Numbered from the stretch's first letter, positions 24,002 through 32,453 are shown. The stretch is DNA of 32,453 nucleotides from Muribaculaceae bacterium (GCA_029062005.1 JAIDQZ010000152.1:1-32453), one strand, 5' to 3'. The notes: generated by a model from the letters alone, not told the origin. Translations and numbers: made by a program.

Positions 24002-25384
24002 TTATTCACGGCTGCGGATTTCTTCCACAGCTTCAGTAGTCATCGGAATTCCCGGACCGAGCCGCCTATGACCGTCGGCAGTCACCAGATAGTCCTCCTC
24101 ATTACGCACGCCTCCGAAACCAAGCCATTTCTCAGCCTCGTCATAGTTTATGAATTCCTTGTGCCTTCCCTCGCTCTTCCAGAGTTCTGTAAGTTCCGGC
24201 ATAAAGTAAATTCCTGGTTCTATTGTAAACACGTATCCCTCTTCAAGCGGTCGGGCAAGACGCAGGGACTTAAATCCGAAGACAGTTGATTTCGGCTTTC
24301 CGTCATATCCGACCCATACCTCTCCGAGATTCTCCATGTCGTGTACATCCAGTCCCATCATATGTCCAAGTCCGGTCGGGAAGAACATTGCATGGGCGCC
24401 GGCATTGACTGCCTCTTCTATGTCTCCCTTCATTATACCCATATCTTTTAGACCGGTGGCGATAGTTCTGGCAGCCTGCATATGGACATCGAGAAAAGGC
24501 ACACCGGGACGTAGCATTGCCACCGCACTGCGCGATGCTGCCTGCTGAAGGTCATAGATCGCCTTTTGCCGATCGGTATACCGGAGATCGACCGGGGTTG
24601 TCGACGACATGTCGCCGGCATATCCCATGGCAGTCTCTGCTCCTGCATCAAGAAGAAACAACTGACCGGACTGCAGCACATTGTCATAGCTATGGTTGTG
24701 CAATATCTCCCCGTGAACCGTCGCGATTGTCGGGAAAGAACAGCGCATGCCGTTCTCTGTAGCCACTTTCTCAACTATTGCTTTCATCTGATATTCGGTA
24801 AGTCCGGGACGTGCCGCCTTCATGGCTGCCTTGTGCATCATTGCAGTGACTTCGCATGCTTTTTCTATCTCCGCAATCTCTTCCGGACTTTTATGATTAC
24901 GCATGTCTACGACCGCACGGATCAGCGGGACTGAAGGGACAGCTCCTCCGGGCTGAAGCCCGAGCAACTGCATAAGCTTCAGCTCATGGTCAGCACGGTA
25001 ATATGGTATATAATGTACCGGGGACGCTGCTTCTCGTGCCTTGTCAAGATAAGGGCGGAGTGCCGACGAAGGCCGCACATCCGTCACTCCCGCCTTAGCT
25101 GCAAGCTCATGCAAGGTCGGGAGATTGCCTGTCCAAACTATTGAATCAATTGTCAGTTCATCTCCAAAAATAATGTCTCGGTCATTATCAATATCGATTA
25201 TTGCATTCAGACCATCATGTTTAAGTCCGAAGTAATACAGGAAAGTGGAATCCTGACGGAATTCATATTCATTGTCGCGGTAGTTCATACCAACGGAGTC
25301 ATTGCCGAGCAGCAGTACCACTCCGGTGCCAATCCGCTTCTTGAGTTCAGCCCTACGGCTGATATAAGTTTCGGGTGCAAACAT
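24002..25384 (-). CDS. pepP: Xaa-Pro aminopeptidase (M24B)
   Basis: It removes the N-terminal residue before a proline. The 460-aa protein has the aminopeptidase P N-terminal domain (about 1-135) and the pita-bread domain. The five metal ligands are visible: Asp246 and Asp258 (LLDAGAE, YAGDMSS), His341 (GLGHMMGLDVHD), Glu389 (FTIEPGIY) and Glu429 (VRNEEDYLVT). There is no signal peptide, so it is cytoplasmic. It leads the pepP-dnaB pair from a predicted promoter about 25 nt upstream. Confidence 0.93.
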   Translation of the reverse strand: MFAPETYISRRAELKKRIGTGVVLLLGNDSVGMNYRDNEYEFRQDSTFLYYFGLKHDGLNAIIDIDNDRDIIFGDELTIDSIVWTGNLPTLHELAAKAGVTDVRPSSALRPYLDKAREAASPVHYIPYYRADHELKLMQLLGLQPGGAVPSVPLIRAVVDMRNHKSPEEIAEIEKACEVTAMMHKAAMKAARPGLTEYQMKAIVEKVATENGMRCSFPTIATVHGEILHNHSYDNVLQSGQLFLLDAGAETAMGYAGDMSSTTPVDLRYTDRQKAIYDLQQAASRSAVAMLRPGVPFLDVHMQAARTIATGLKDMGIMKGDIEEAVNAGAHAMFFPTGLGHMMGLDVHDMENLGEVWVGYDGKPKSTVFGFKSLRLARPLEEGYVFTIEPGIYFMPELTELWKSEGRHKEFINYDEAEKWLGFGGVRNEEDYLVTADGHRRLGPGIPMTTEAVEEIRSRE

Positions 25385-25407
25385 AAGCTTATTTTTAGTC
25401 GTTTCTG

Positions 25408-25438
25408 CAAAGTTAATGTAAATTTTTGAAAAAGGAAA
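25408..25438 (-). promoter_or_regulatory. Promoter of pepP-dnaB
   Basis: On the minus strand a perfect -7 box TAACTTTG at 25408-25415 follows a TTTC at 25435-25438 with a 19-nt gap (one base off TTTG). The start would fall about 15 nt before the pepP ATG, giving a very short leader. Confidence 0.5.
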
Positions 25439-25519
25439 ATGATATCAAGGTTTAAAATTGACAAATGTTAAAAAACATCCACCACCCTCAGTTAATAATA
25501 CATATGAAAAACATGCATA

Positions 25520-25562
25520 TATATAAGGCGGGGATGCCGAAAAAGCATCCCCGCCTTATATA
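25520..25562 (-). terminator. Strong terminator after the winged-helix gene
   Basis: A perfect 18-bp stem: TATATAAGGCGGGGATGC at 25520-25537 pairs with 25545-25562, with a 7-nt loop. Read leftwards, five T follow about 8 nt later. It lies 44 nt after the stop of the 68-aa gene and before the pepP promoter, so it isolates the two transcripts. Confidence 0.75.
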
Positions 25563-25606
25563 AAGGTTGATATTTAATCTCTAATCCTAAATATACAATC
25601 TTAGAT

Positions 25607-25813
25607 TTAAACTAATGTCACAACGATTTCCTCATCATTCTCTGAGAGGGATATCTTGCCTTCGCGACCCAGCCAGCCGAGAGCTGCCATGAGTTCGTCT
25701 TTTCTGAGTTTGGTTGCCTTCTTAAGGCTCTTCATGCCAAGTCCGTTTGTGGGGTTTGACTCAAGGGCTTTGTAAACTTCTCCAGCCCAGGTTCCAATTG
25801 ATTCAATAGTCAT
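25607..25813 (-). CDS. Small winged helix-turn-helix protein (68 aa; DUF2582-like)
   Basis: The whole protein is one winged-helix domain. Helices lie at about 5-18 (GTWAGEVYKALES), 24-34 (GLGMKSLKKATKL) and 36-47 (KDELMAALGWLG), and the wing is REGKISLSENDEEIVVTLV. It matches the PF10771 (DUF2582) type found widely in Bacteroidota and archaea. Such proteins are thought to bind nucleic acid, but no target is known. It is transcribed alone; the next gene upstream (GH3) ends 120 nt away without a clear terminator. The 25814-25933 gap shows only a small GAAGG/CCTTC hairpin (25894-25906). Confidence 0.8.
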   Translation of the reverse strand: MTIESIGTWAGEVYKALESNPTNGLGMKSLKKATKLRKDELMAALGWLGREGKISLSENDEEIVVTLV

Positions 25814-25933
25814 TTTTCTTTTGTTTTATTTTGCTGCCGTCTTGCACTTTTATGCAATCAGACAACTGTTATTTCATATCGTTTTTTATATGAGAAGGAT
25901 TCCTTCCTCCCCTTTTACTATTTTAACAACCAG

Positions 25934-27148
25934 TCAGCGTAAAAGTTTACAAATCCTCTCAGCTTCGTAAGTATCGCCTATATTTCCTGAGCCGTACCGC
26001 TCCCTTGCAATCAGGAATTTATAGAAAAGCACCCTTCCCACCCTGTCACGTAGTCCGGAAAGAGGAAATTGTCCGCTCCTGACAATATCTGCTATCGAAG
26101 CCACTTCCCTTTCTGTATCCGAAGGAGCGAGCACCATATCGGCACCCGCCATTATCGCATCTGCCGCAGACTTTCCGCCGGCTCCTGCCATATTCAGGGC
26201 ATCCGTGATTATCAGACCCTTGAATCCCAACTCTTTCCTGACGTAATCATCCAGAATCTTTTTGGAGACTGTTACCGGCACTCCCTCTTCGTCAAGAGCC
26301 GGGACATTTAGATGTCCTGTCATTATGGCGCTGAGTCCGTTGCCTATGTATTCCCTAAATGGAAGAAGGTCGGCAGCTTCAAGATCATCTCTCGTCTTTG
26401 CTACCACAGGCATCCGCTTATGCGAATCTGCATCAGCTGATCCATGTCCAGGAAAATGCTTCGCTACACTCAACACACCCCCGGATTCCACACCTTTGGC
26501 ATATGCAACTCCAAGCCTCGCCACCCTGCCGGCATCACTTCCGAAACTCCTTGTTCCAATTCCAGATGAGCGTCTGCCCGGGGGAAGAACATCGAGTACC
26601 GGACCCAAAACCATATTAATTCCTACCGCACGACATTCACGCGCCACCTCATACCCATAATCAAACAGCAAGGTCTCATCAACATCCAAGGCAATCCGTC
26701 CGTTGCGTGGAAAACCCGGAGTGCCTTCAAGACGCATCGCAAGACCCCATTCGGCATCAATAGCAATGAAAGGTGGAACTTCAACCATCGCCCTGAGAGT
26801 GTCGGCTATTGCACGGGCTCCCCTGACATCTCCTTTCAGAAGCACAATCCCGCCTATATGGCAATCAGTGACATATTCCTTAACGATACGCAAAGCCGAT
26901 CCTCTGTCGTCAGCATAGACCGCGGGCATGACAAGCTGACCTGCCATTTCCTCAAGTGTCATGGAATCCATTATGGAATCTGCCCATAGACGCGCATCGA
27001 ATGTAATATCATGCTCAGCCTGAAGAGAGTCAAGTTCAGCCGCTGTCTGATTGTCGGTGCTGTCATTCCCTGACACGGAAGCAACGCCTCCGCATCCGTA
27101 AGACAGGATGCAGAAAAGGCATATGGCTATAGTCTGCAATCGGGACAC
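25934..27148 (-). CDS. Glycoside hydrolase family 3 lipoprotein (beta-N-acetylhexosaminidase-like)
   Basis: The signal peptide has a LSYGC lipobox (Cys19). A single GH3 barrel follows, without the second domain of plant-type beta-glucosidases. The NagZ-type active-site loop is present: KHFPGHG (230-236) and DSH (241-243), with the nucleophile Asp316 in GLIITDALNMAG. This pattern marks enzymes that cleave N-acetylglucosaminides such as muropeptides. Unlike cytoplasmic NagZ, this one is lipidated and would act in the periplasm or at the surface. At 404 aa it is near the usual length. It lies 52 nt after the 5'-nucleotidase gene on the same strand. The substrate could be peptidoglycan fragments or host glycans; sequence alone does not decide. 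Confidence 0.85.
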   Translation of the reverse strand: MSRLQTIAICLFCILSYGCGGVASVSGNDSTDNQTAAELDSLQAEHDITFDARLWADSIMDSMTLEEMAGQLVMPAVYADDRGSALRIVKEYVTDCHIGGIVLLKGDVRGARAIADTLRAMVEVPPFIAIDAEWGLAMRLEGTPGFPRNGRIALDVDETLLFDYGYEVARECRAVGINMVLGPVLDVLPPGRRSSGIGTRSFGSDAGRVARLGVAYAKGVESGGVLSVAKHFPGHGSADADSHKRMPVVAKTRDDLEAADLLPFREYIGNGLSAIMTGHLNVPALDEEGVPVTVSKKILDDYVRKELGFKGLIITDALNMAGAGGKSAADAIMAGADMVLAPSDTEREVASIADIVRSGQFPLSGLRDRVGRVLFYKFLIARERYGSGNIGDTYEAERICKLLR

Positions 27149-27200
27149 TTGATCAAAATAATTAACGAAAAATCTTTAAGTCACGCAAGCTCAAGCAGAA

Positions 27201-28763
27201 TTATAAATTTCTGACGATAAATCGTGGATTAGGGTCTGACATCAAAGGCACTCCAAGTCTTGACAGCTCTTTCACATACCTTATGATGGGCATGCTTACC
27301 TCCTCATCGCTACTGTAGATCCATTGACCGTTTGCCATTGAACGCATGTCATCATTACCCCACGCCACATAGTCGATGGTGCCTACCACATATTCCTTGC
27401 CCGGGTCGATCTCATCAAGATCAAGAAGAACCCTTTCAAGATTACCGTCCTTGTCAGAAATTACAGTCACTTCATGGCTGACAGCCTCACCCCCCTTTTT
27501 TGCGGCAACCTTCATTGTCTCGATAATGTCCTTTCCGCTGATCCGCATTATCACGTATCTGTTGCTGAACGGGAATGTACTCAGTATCTGACCTGCCGAT
27601 ACCGGTCCCTGTGGAATAGGATTGCGAATTCCTCCTACATTCATGATTGCAAAGTCAAGTCGTGGAGTCGATGGATCTTTCAGTCTCAGGGAATCAAGCA
27701 CCATATTGCCATACCTGCTGCCGAAGTCAGCCACCCAGTTTGGGAACGCTCCGGTTCTCCCCTCGTTGATCAGATCATGGGCAGCATAACCGATTATGTC
27801 GCTTGTCACGGTCTGCAGAGAGTCTGTAAACGGCTGAAGGAAATTCTTTATTTTCGGATCAAGATTCTCTTCAGGAAACCGATCGGTCACTGCAATCAGA
27901 GAATAATCGTAGTCAGCCGGAGTCGATATCTTTAGCTTGTCAAGATCCACTCTGATCTGCCCGAGATATTTCCCTGATTTCCCGGTCTGGACTATAAGCA
28001 CAGGTCTGCTTTCCACATTCTCCACAATACACGGATATTTCGAAGGATTCTCCGGATCTATAAGCGTGTGGCTGTGTCCGCCGATGATTATGTCAATATC
28101 CTTCGATGCCCGGGCAAGCTCCGGATCGGTGGTCTTGTCGTTACCTTTGGTATATCCTATGTGGGTAACGGCAACTACAAGATCACATTTCTTCTCGTCC
28201 TTAAGGAATGCTGCCGTCGAATTTGCAGTCTCTATTACATTGCGGAAGCCCATCCCCTCATAATTTTTCTGTGAGATGATTGATTCCGGGTCAATATTTA
28301 TACCGATAAAACCAATTTTCTTGCCGCCGATATTCTTCACCACGTATGGTTTGAACAGTCCTTCTGCAGGCGTACCGGTGAAATCATAATTGGCAGAAAG
28401 TCTGTCTGCCTTCAATATACGCTCCTTATCGGCAAGTGCCTGCAAGCCATTGTCAAATTCATGGTTGCCAAGAATACTTATGTCGACGCCAAGAAGATTC
28501 TGAAGAGGATACTCCACATCACCCTTGAAAAACTTGAAATAGAGTGTTCCCTGCACCTTGTCGCCTGCATCTACCAGGATCACATCCTTATTGGCATTTC
28601 TTACCGAGTCGATGATTGCCTTCCGTTGCATGACACCTCCCCTTCCGTCTGCATCTGGAAGGATAAGGGAATGCGTGTCGTTGGTATGCAGTATTACAAG
28701 ATCGCGGGCAGCGACTCCGAGAGCCGCCCCCGCGATTATTGCTGTGATGACAGTCTTTTTCAT
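27201..28763 (-). CDS. Secreted 5'-nucleotidase / metallophosphatase (UshA-like)
   Basis: A signal peptide (MKKTVITAIIAGAALGVAARD) precedes a calcineurin-like phosphoesterase domain: ILHTNDTHS, VDAGDKVQG, ILGNHEFDN, VAVTHIGYT and GGHSHT are the metal-binding motifs in order. A 5'-nucleotidase C-terminal domain follows (NVGGIRNPIPQGPVS, FPFSNRYVIMRISG). It would hydrolyse nucleotides in the periplasm, releasing nucleosides and phosphate. I chose ATG 28763; an ATG at 28793 only adds ten polar residues before the signal peptide. It follows gpmI by 67 nt. Both domains are on one chain of 520 aa, the classical architecture. Confidence 0.9.
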   Translation of the reverse strand: MKKTVITAIIAGAALGVAARDLVILHTNDTHSLILPDADGRGGVMQRKAIIDSVRNANKDVILVDAGDKVQGTLYFKFFKGDVEYPLQNLLGVDISILGNHEFDNGLQALADKERILKADRLSANYDFTGTPAEGLFKPYVVKNIGGKKIGFIGINIDPESIISQKNYEGMGFRNVIETANSTAAFLKDEKKCDLVVAVTHIGYTKGNDKTTDPELARASKDIDIIIGGHSHTLIDPENPSKYPCIVENVESRPVLIVQTGKSGKYLGQIRVDLDKLKISTPADYDYSLIAVTDRFPEENLDPKIKNFLQPFTDSLQTVTSDIIGYAAHDLINEGRTGAFPNWVADFGSRYGNMVLDSLRLKDPSTPRLDFAIMNVGGIRNPIPQGPVSAGQILSTFPFSNRYVIMRISGKDIIETMKVAAKKGGEAVSHEVTVISDKDGNLERVLLDLDEIDPGKEYVVGTIDYVAWGNDDMRSMANGQWIYSSDEEVSMPIIRYVKELSRLGVPLMSDPNPRFIVRNL

Positions 28764-28821
28764 CACTAAAAAATTTTTATTTTTTCTATTCACAGATCAA
28801 TATCAACCATCGATTATTGAT

Positions 28822-28829
28822 CAAATATA
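28822..28829 (-). promoter_or_regulatory. Possible -7 box before the 5'-nucleotidase gene
   Basis: TATATTTG on the minus strand fits TAnnTTTG and lies about 60 nt before the start at 28763, just after the gpmI stop. There is no matching -33 box, so read-through from gpmI may be the main route. Confidence 0.3.
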
Positions 28830-28830
28830 A

Positions 28831-30342
28831 TTAATCATTGGAAATAAGGTTGTCACCTGTCATTTCCTTGGGCTGCTGAAGTCCGAGTATGTGGAGCAGC
28901 GATGGAGCCACATCGGCAAGACGACCATCTTTCACCTTCGCGTTTTTATCGCCGACATAAATGAACGGAACCGGATTGAGTGAATGGGCTGTATTGGGAG
29001 TGCCGTCTTCGTTAAGGGCATGGTCGGCATTGCCGTGGTCTGCTATGATGATGCTCTCGTAGCCGTGTGCAAGGGCAGCTGTTATCACCTTTTTCACACA
29101 CTCGTCAAGAGTAGCCACTGCCTTCTGTATAGCGGGATATACGCCTGTATGTCCTACCATATCGCCATTGGCGAAATTGACTACGATAAAATCGAACTTT
29201 TCGCTATCGATTGCATCCACGAGTTTCTCAGTGACTTCCGGAGCCGACATTTCAGGTTTAAGATCGTAGGTCGCCACCTTTGGTGAAGGAACGAGCACTC
29301 TCTCTTCCCCGTCAAAAGGAGCCTCTCTGCCGCCATTGAAGAAAAATGTCACGTGTGCATATTTCTCTGTCTCCGCTATATGGAGCTGCTTGAGCTGTTT
29401 TGCTGAAAGATATTCCGCAAGTGTGTTTGCCACGTCTTCCTTCGGGAAAAGAATATGCACGCCCGTGAAACTGCTGTCATACGGAGTCATACAGTAATAC
29501 TGAAGATCGGGTATGGTGTTCATTCCCGCTTCCGGATGCTGTGTAAGCACAGTCGTGAGCTCCTTGGCGCGGTCATTGCGGTAGTTGAAGAAAATCACCA
29601 CGTGCCCTGCACCGATACGACCATCAACCTTGTCATTGACTATAGGCTTCATGAACTCGTCTGTGACACCTTCGGCATAGTACTCCTCAACAGTCTTCAC
29701 TACATCTGAAGTTTCTTTGCCGGCTCCGTAGATGAGCAGATTGTATGCTTCCTTCACGCGATCCCAGTTCTTATCGCGGTCCATGGCATAGTAGCGACCG
29801 ATCACTGTAGCGATAGTTCCTGCGCTTTTGGAGCAATGATCCTCCACGTTCTTAAGGTATCCGGCACCGCTCTTCGGATCGGTGTCTCTGCCATCCATGA
29901 AAGCATGAATATACACCTTGTCAAGTCCATATGCCTTTGCAGTGTCGCAAAGTGCATAGAGGTGGTCAAGGCTTGAGTGAACGCCGCCAGCAGATGTCAG
30001 ACCCATAAAATGGATAGGCATTCCTGTCTTTTGAGCATATCCGAAAGCACTCTTGATCTCGGGATTTTCCATGAAACTGCCGTCTGCTATTGCACGGTTG
30101 ATCTTCACAAGATCCTGATACACCACTCTACCGGCGCCAATATTGAGGTGACCTACCTCTGAATTACCCATCTGTCCGTCAGGCAGACCAACATTTTCGC
30201 CTGATGCCTGAAGACGAGAATTGGGATATTCCGCCACAAGGCTGTCGATAAAGGGAGTTGGGGTATTGAAGATGGCATCATCTTTCTGATGATCACCGAT
30301 TCCGTATCCGTCAAGGATAATCAAAAGAGCTTTTTTGTCCAT
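28831..30342 (-). CDS. gpmI: 2,3-bisphosphoglycerate-independent phosphoglycerate mutase
   Basis: It interconverts 3- and 2-phosphoglycerate in glycolysis, using two Mn ions and a phosphoserine intermediate. The 503-aa protein has [11 protein letters not shown] (first metal Asp11), the catalytic Ser61 in [35 protein letters not shown] in the transferase domain, [12 protein letters not shown], and [11 protein letters not shown] near the C-terminus. Length and motifs are normal. It is transcribed from a perfect promoter with a leader of about 85 nt, divergent from the TonB-domain gene, and probably heads a run with the 5'-nucleotidase and GH3 genes. Confidence 0.96.
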   Translation of the reverse strand: MDKKALLIILDGYGIGDHQKDDAIFNTPTPFIDSLVAEYPNSRLQASGENVGLPDGQMGNSEVGHLNIGAGRVVYQDLVKINRAIADGSFMENPEIKSAFGYAQKTGMPIHFMGLTSAGGVHSSLDHLYALCDTAKAYGLDKVYIHAFMDGRDTDPKSGAGYLKNVEDHCSKSAGTIATVIGRYYAMDRDKNWDRVKEAYNLLIYGAGKETSDVVKTVEEYYAEGVTDEFMKPIVNDKVDGRIGAGHVVIFFNYRNDRAKELTTVLTQHPEAGMNTIPDLQYYCMTPYDSSFTGVHILFPKEDVANTLAEYLSAKQLKQLHIAETEKYAHVTFFFNGGREAPFDGEERVLVPSPKVATYDLKPEMSAPEVTEKLVDAIDSEKFDFIVVNFANGDMVGHTGVYPAIQKAVATLDECVKKVITAALAHGYESIIIADHGNADHALNEDGTPNTAHSLNPVPFIYVGDKNAKVKDGRLADVAPSLLHILGLQQPKEMTGDNLISND

Positions 30343-30434
30343 ATATTATATATAGTTTTTCGTTTTCCATCATATAATGACAATTAAGTTGCCACGTGGA
30401 ATCCTCCATTTCTTCAACGGGACTTAACAGACTG

Positions 30435-30466
30435 CAAATTTACACAAAATTCCTCATTCCAGCAAA
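30435..30466 (-). promoter_or_regulatory. Promoter of gpmI
   Basis: On the minus strand, TTTG at 30463-30466, 20 nt, then TAAATTTG at 30435-30442; both perfect. Predicted start near 30428. Confidence 0.75.
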
Positions 30467-30555
30467 TTCTTGCAGACGGCAAACCATAAAATATCTTGAT
30501 TCTTTCCGACTGATTCTGAAATAAAGTTAAATAAGTTTAATAAGGGAGCTGACGG

Positions 30556-30587
30556 TTTGCATATTTCGGATATAACCCCTAAATTTG
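30556..30587 (+). promoter_or_regulatory. Promoter of the TonB-domain gene
   Basis: TTTG at 30556-30559, 20 nt, then TAAATTTG at 30580-30587; both perfect. Predicted start near 30593. This excludes a TTG start at 30557 and supports the ATG at 30665. Confidence 0.75.
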
Positions 30588-30664
30588 CGACAACGGAAAA
30601 ACAGACAGCTACCGAAGCCGGTATGCTTGCACTCAAATTAAGACGCAGTCTCAAAAAACCAACA

Positions 30665-31108
30665 ATGAAAACAACTTATTTTCCTCTCTTCACATCCATA
30701 ATTCTGTTTATTTTGGGAATTTCCTCAGCATTTTCGCAGACTTGCAGGGTCTCTGCCGGAATATCCCACGACGGACAACCCACTTTCCGGGAAGTTTTCG
30801 AATATGATTTCGTAGATGAGAAGCCTTCCTTCCCCGGCGGTAATGAAGCCTTCCTCGACTACATCAATAAAAACCGCAAATATCCGGCAGAAGCCTACGA
30901 GCAAGGCATAGAAGGACGTGTGACATGCAGTTTCGTTGTAAATGCCGACGGCAACATCACCCACATTAAGGTTATCAAAGGATGCAATAAATCTCTGAAT
31001 TCTGAAGCCATACGCCTGCTCGGAGAAATGCCATGCTGGCGTCCGGGACGACATCTTAGCCATTATGTTCCGGTTCGTGTAGTCCATTCCATTCCATTCA
31101 GGAAATAA
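30665..31108 (+). CDS. Small secreted TonB C-terminal-domain protein (147 aa)
   Basis: An N-terminal hydrophobic segment (about 5-23) ends in GISSAFSQ and looks like a cleaved signal peptide. A TonB_C domain follows at about 55-145: PSFPGGNEAFLDYINKNRKYPAEAYEQGIEGRV, then VTCSFVVNADGNITHIKVIKG and the final WRPG...VPVRVVHSIPF. PGG...YP and the WxPG-type turn are hallmarks of Bacteroidota TonB-like domains. There is no Pro-rich spacer. If the signal is cleaved, the domain would be free in the periplasm, unlike classical TonB. No ExbB/ExbD or TonB-dependent receptor is nearby. It could bind an outer-membrane receptor or act in another protein-protein role. Confidence 0.85.
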   Translation: MKTTYFPLFTSIILFILGISSAFSQTCRVSAGISHDGQPTFREVFEYDFVDEKPSFPGGNEAFLDYINKNRKYPAEAYEQGIEGRVTCSFVVNADGNITHIKVIKGCNKSLNSEAIRLLGEMPCWRPGRHLSHYVPVRVVHSIPFRK

Positions 31109-31130
31109 AGACTGATAAACACGAATATGA

Positions 31131-31167
31131 AAATACCCCGTCTCTCATATGCAAGGACGGGGTATTT
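31131..31167. terminator. Bidirectional terminator between the TonB-domain gene and porQ
   Basis: AAATACCCCGTC and GACGGGGTATTT form a perfect 12-bp stem with a 13-nt loop. TATGCTTTT follows on the plus strand; a short TCATATTCG follows on the minus strand. It sits between two convergent genes, 22 nt from either stop. Confidence 0.8.
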
Positions 31168-31188
31168 TATGCTTTTACAGACCGACAT

Positions 31189-32220
31189 CTATAGGAAATA
31201 AGCCAGATTCAGCCCAAGTGTTGAAGCGGATTTATGAGGCTGCGAGAAGCTGACACCGATAGCGAAATCACTGACATTGAGTCCGACACCAAGCGAGAAT
31301 CCGCTCAGGAAATTCCGCTGATAGGTCGACATGTCTCCGCGGGTCTTGTAATTATAGCCCAATGCCACATAAAACCTATCCGACGGTGAATACTGAAGTC
31401 CGAATGTAAGATGCCTGAAAAGTGTAGGTATAAACTTATAGTTCTCTGTCTCTGTATCAGAATCTGATCCAGAGCTCCCGTTGTTGTTTTGCCCGTGACT
31501 GTAGGAAGGGAGTTTCCAATGTGTAAGATGATGCGCCGTGATCGACAGTGAGAATGGTCCGTTAGCAAGTCCCTGCATATATCCGAGCTGGATGTCAAAA
31601 GGAAGATGGTCATATGACTCATTGAATCTCTTCACTTGTCCTCCGGCATTCTTTATCACAGCCGACAGCGAGAGGTCTTTCTCATCATCGTAGTAATTGA
31701 TGCCAAGATCCGCGGCAAGCGCTACTGCCGTGTACTCCTCATAATTGCTGTATATTAGCTTGGCATTGATACCTCCGCGCAGTCGGTCAGTGAAATCATG
31801 GCTGTAGGTGCCCTCTACCGCTATATCCTGCGGACGGAAGCTGCCCGTATAACTGCCATCCTGAGTATACCCGTCAATACTTCCATAGTCAAGATAGCGC
31901 ACACCTATCGCCCACGCACCCCTTTCGCCTGCAGATTGCGCGAAACGAGCGGCAGCAAAATTGGCAGACCCGAAATATCGCATATAGCTCAGTGCCGCTA
32001 CCCTTCCGACTTCCGGTCCCAGAAGACTCGGATTCTGGTCGACCATCATGGGGTCAGGACCCGATAGCGCGATAGCATAGCCTCCGAGTGCCAGCGCGTG
32101 CGTGGAAGACGATACATCCAGAAACGAATAGGCGTTGGCGGCAAGCTGTCCCTGTGCTGTTATGGTCACTCCCGACATGAGCGCGGCAACCATACACTTA
32201 AGCATCCTGCGATTGAGCAT
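31189..32220 (-). CDS. porQ: PorQ-family outer-membrane protein (about 343 aa)
   Basis: A signal peptide (MLNRRMLKCMVAALMSGVTITAQG) precedes a beta-barrel of the PorV/PorQ type. Conserved blocks are FLDVSSSTHALALGGYAIALSGPDPMMVDQNPSLLGPE near the N-terminus, AIGVRYLDYGSIDGYTQDG, LRGGINAKLIYSNYEEYTA, and a terminal strand STLGLNLAYFL. PorQ belongs to the type IX secretion set in Porphyromonas, but homologues occur in Bacteroidales that lack a full system, so the role here is open. The frame stays open upstream through the tRNA on the other strand, but that part has no signal-like start. ATGs at 32205, 32220, 32232 and 32247 are all possible; I use 32220. Confidence 0.75.
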   Translation of the reverse strand: MLNRRMLKCMVAALMSGVTITAQGQLAANAYSFLDVSSSTHALALGGYAIALSGPDPMMVDQNPSLLGPEVGRVAALSYMRYFGSANFAAARFAQSAGERGAWAIGVRYLDYGSIDGYTQDGSYTGSFRPQDIAVEGTYSHDFTDRLRGGINAKLIYSNYEEYTAVALAADLGINYYDDEKDLSLSAVIKNAGGQVKRFNESYDHLPFDIQLGYMQGLANGPFSLSITAHHLTHWKLPSYSHGQNNNGSSGSDSDTETENYKFIPTLFRHLTFGLQYSPSDRFYVALGYNYKTRGDMSTYQRNFLSGFSLGVGLNVSDFAIGVSFSQPHKSASTLGLNLAYFL

Positions 32221-32324
32221 ACGTATATACATATTAGGAAAACGCATCCATGCAGCAATTATTGTATGCTGTGCGTCGATTATTGACAGCGAGGCTTCGG
32301 GATAAAATCCGGACCGTAAAAAAA

Positions 32325-32356
32325 TTTGGAGAATCTGTTTTTTTTTATTACCTTTG
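32325..32356 (+). promoter_or_regulatory. Promoter of tRNA-Arg
   Basis: TTTG at 32325-32328, 20 nt, then TACCTTTG at 32349-32356; both boxes perfect. Transcription would start about 8 nt before the mature 5' end. Confidence 0.75.
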
Positions 32357-32369
32357 CAGTGTAAAAAAC

Positions 32370-32444
32370 GCACCCATAGTTCAATGGATAGAATAATGGA
32401 TTCCGGTTCCATCGATTGGGGTTCGACTCCCCATGGGTGTACCA
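32370..32444 (+). tRNA. tRNA-Arg, anticodon CCG
   Basis: It folds as a complete cloverleaf. The acceptor GCACCCA pairs with TGGGTGT (G1-U72 wobble), the D stem is GTTC/GAAT, and the anticodon stem is ATGGA/TCCAT with loop TTCCGGT (anticodon CCG, reads CGG). The variable loop is CGAT and the T arm is TGGGG/CCCCA with loop TTCGACT. The discriminator is A and CCA is encoded. It has its own promoter. Confidence 0.95.
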
Positions 32445-32453
32445 ATTGAAAAA

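Larger units (their letters stand above)
30343..30664. other. Divergent promoter region between gpmI and the TonB-domain gene
   Basis: The 322-nt gap contains the gpmI leader (about 30343-30428, with a CACGTG palindrome near 30392), two perfect sigma-ABfr promoters pointing apart (30435-30466 and 30556-30587), and a leader of about 70 nt before the TonB-domain gene. I see no other gene. Confidence 0.6.

Noticed and set aside
30557..30664. A TTG start at 30557 for the TonB-domain gene
   Set aside because: It falls inside the -33 box of a perfect promoter, upstream of the predicted transcript start; the ATG at 30665 begins a proper signal sequence.
32221..32445. N-terminal extension of the porQ frame to an ATG at 32445
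   Set aside because: It is the reverse strand of tRNA-Arg and its promoter region. The translated start (VHPWGVEPQS) is a typical artefact of reading antisense to a tRNA, and the signal peptide begins much later.

Overview
The window looks like chromosome of a Bacteroidales bacterium, most likely of the Muribaculaceae or a close relative. This is inferred from families largely confined to Bacteroidota (DUF4493, PCMD, DUF4923, PorQ), weak Shine-Dalgarno sites, and many promoters of the Bacteroidota sigma-ABfr form (-33 TTTG, about 20 nt, -7 TAnnTTTG). The species cannot be fixed by eye. No insertion sequence, prophage, integrase or CRISPR array was found.

Left part (1-10820): a divergent envelope locus. 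Three lipoproteins run leftwards from about 6.66 kb: 894 aa (DUF4493, Ig-like, FN3-like, PCMD), 441 aa (DUF4493, Ig-like) and 777 aa (DUF4493, Ig-like, FN3-like, PCMD). They are almost contiguous and end in a strong terminator. To the right run two related outer-membrane beta-barrel proteins and a third PCMD lipoprotein. The 505-nt gap between the arms holds promoters, a perfect 9+9 dyad, a distant inverted repeat and a possible 30-codon ORF. I infer a surface lipoprotein/barrel assembly of unknown ligand.

Middle part (10821-21938), plus strand except rpmH. A DUF4923 envelope protein sits behind an ECF (sigma-E-like) promoter candidate. Then come riboflavin synthase (ribE), a fused ATPase-DUF4435 protein whose domain order recalls the PARIS anti-phage system, and the tightly overlapping run glgB-cmk-ispH-tadA. 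These are followed by menA, rpmH (minus strand, 51 aa), and efp-glycosyltransferase-radC. menA and rpmH converge on one bidirectional hairpin; rpmH and efp diverge from a shared promoter region.

Right part (21939-32453), mostly minus strand: a 73-aa single-pass membrane protein, dnaB, an Xaa-Pro aminopeptidase, a 68-aa winged-helix protein, a GH3 lipoprotein, a 5'-nucleotidase/metallophosphatase and gpmI. A small secreted TonB C-terminal-domain protein diverges from gpmI. porQ lies convergent to it, and tRNA-Arg(CCG) ends the window.

Most of the middle and right is ordinary core metabolism and information processing. The parts that deserve attention are the divergent PCMD/DUF4493/barrel locus with its control region, the ATPase-DUF4435 gene, and the ECF-type promoter.
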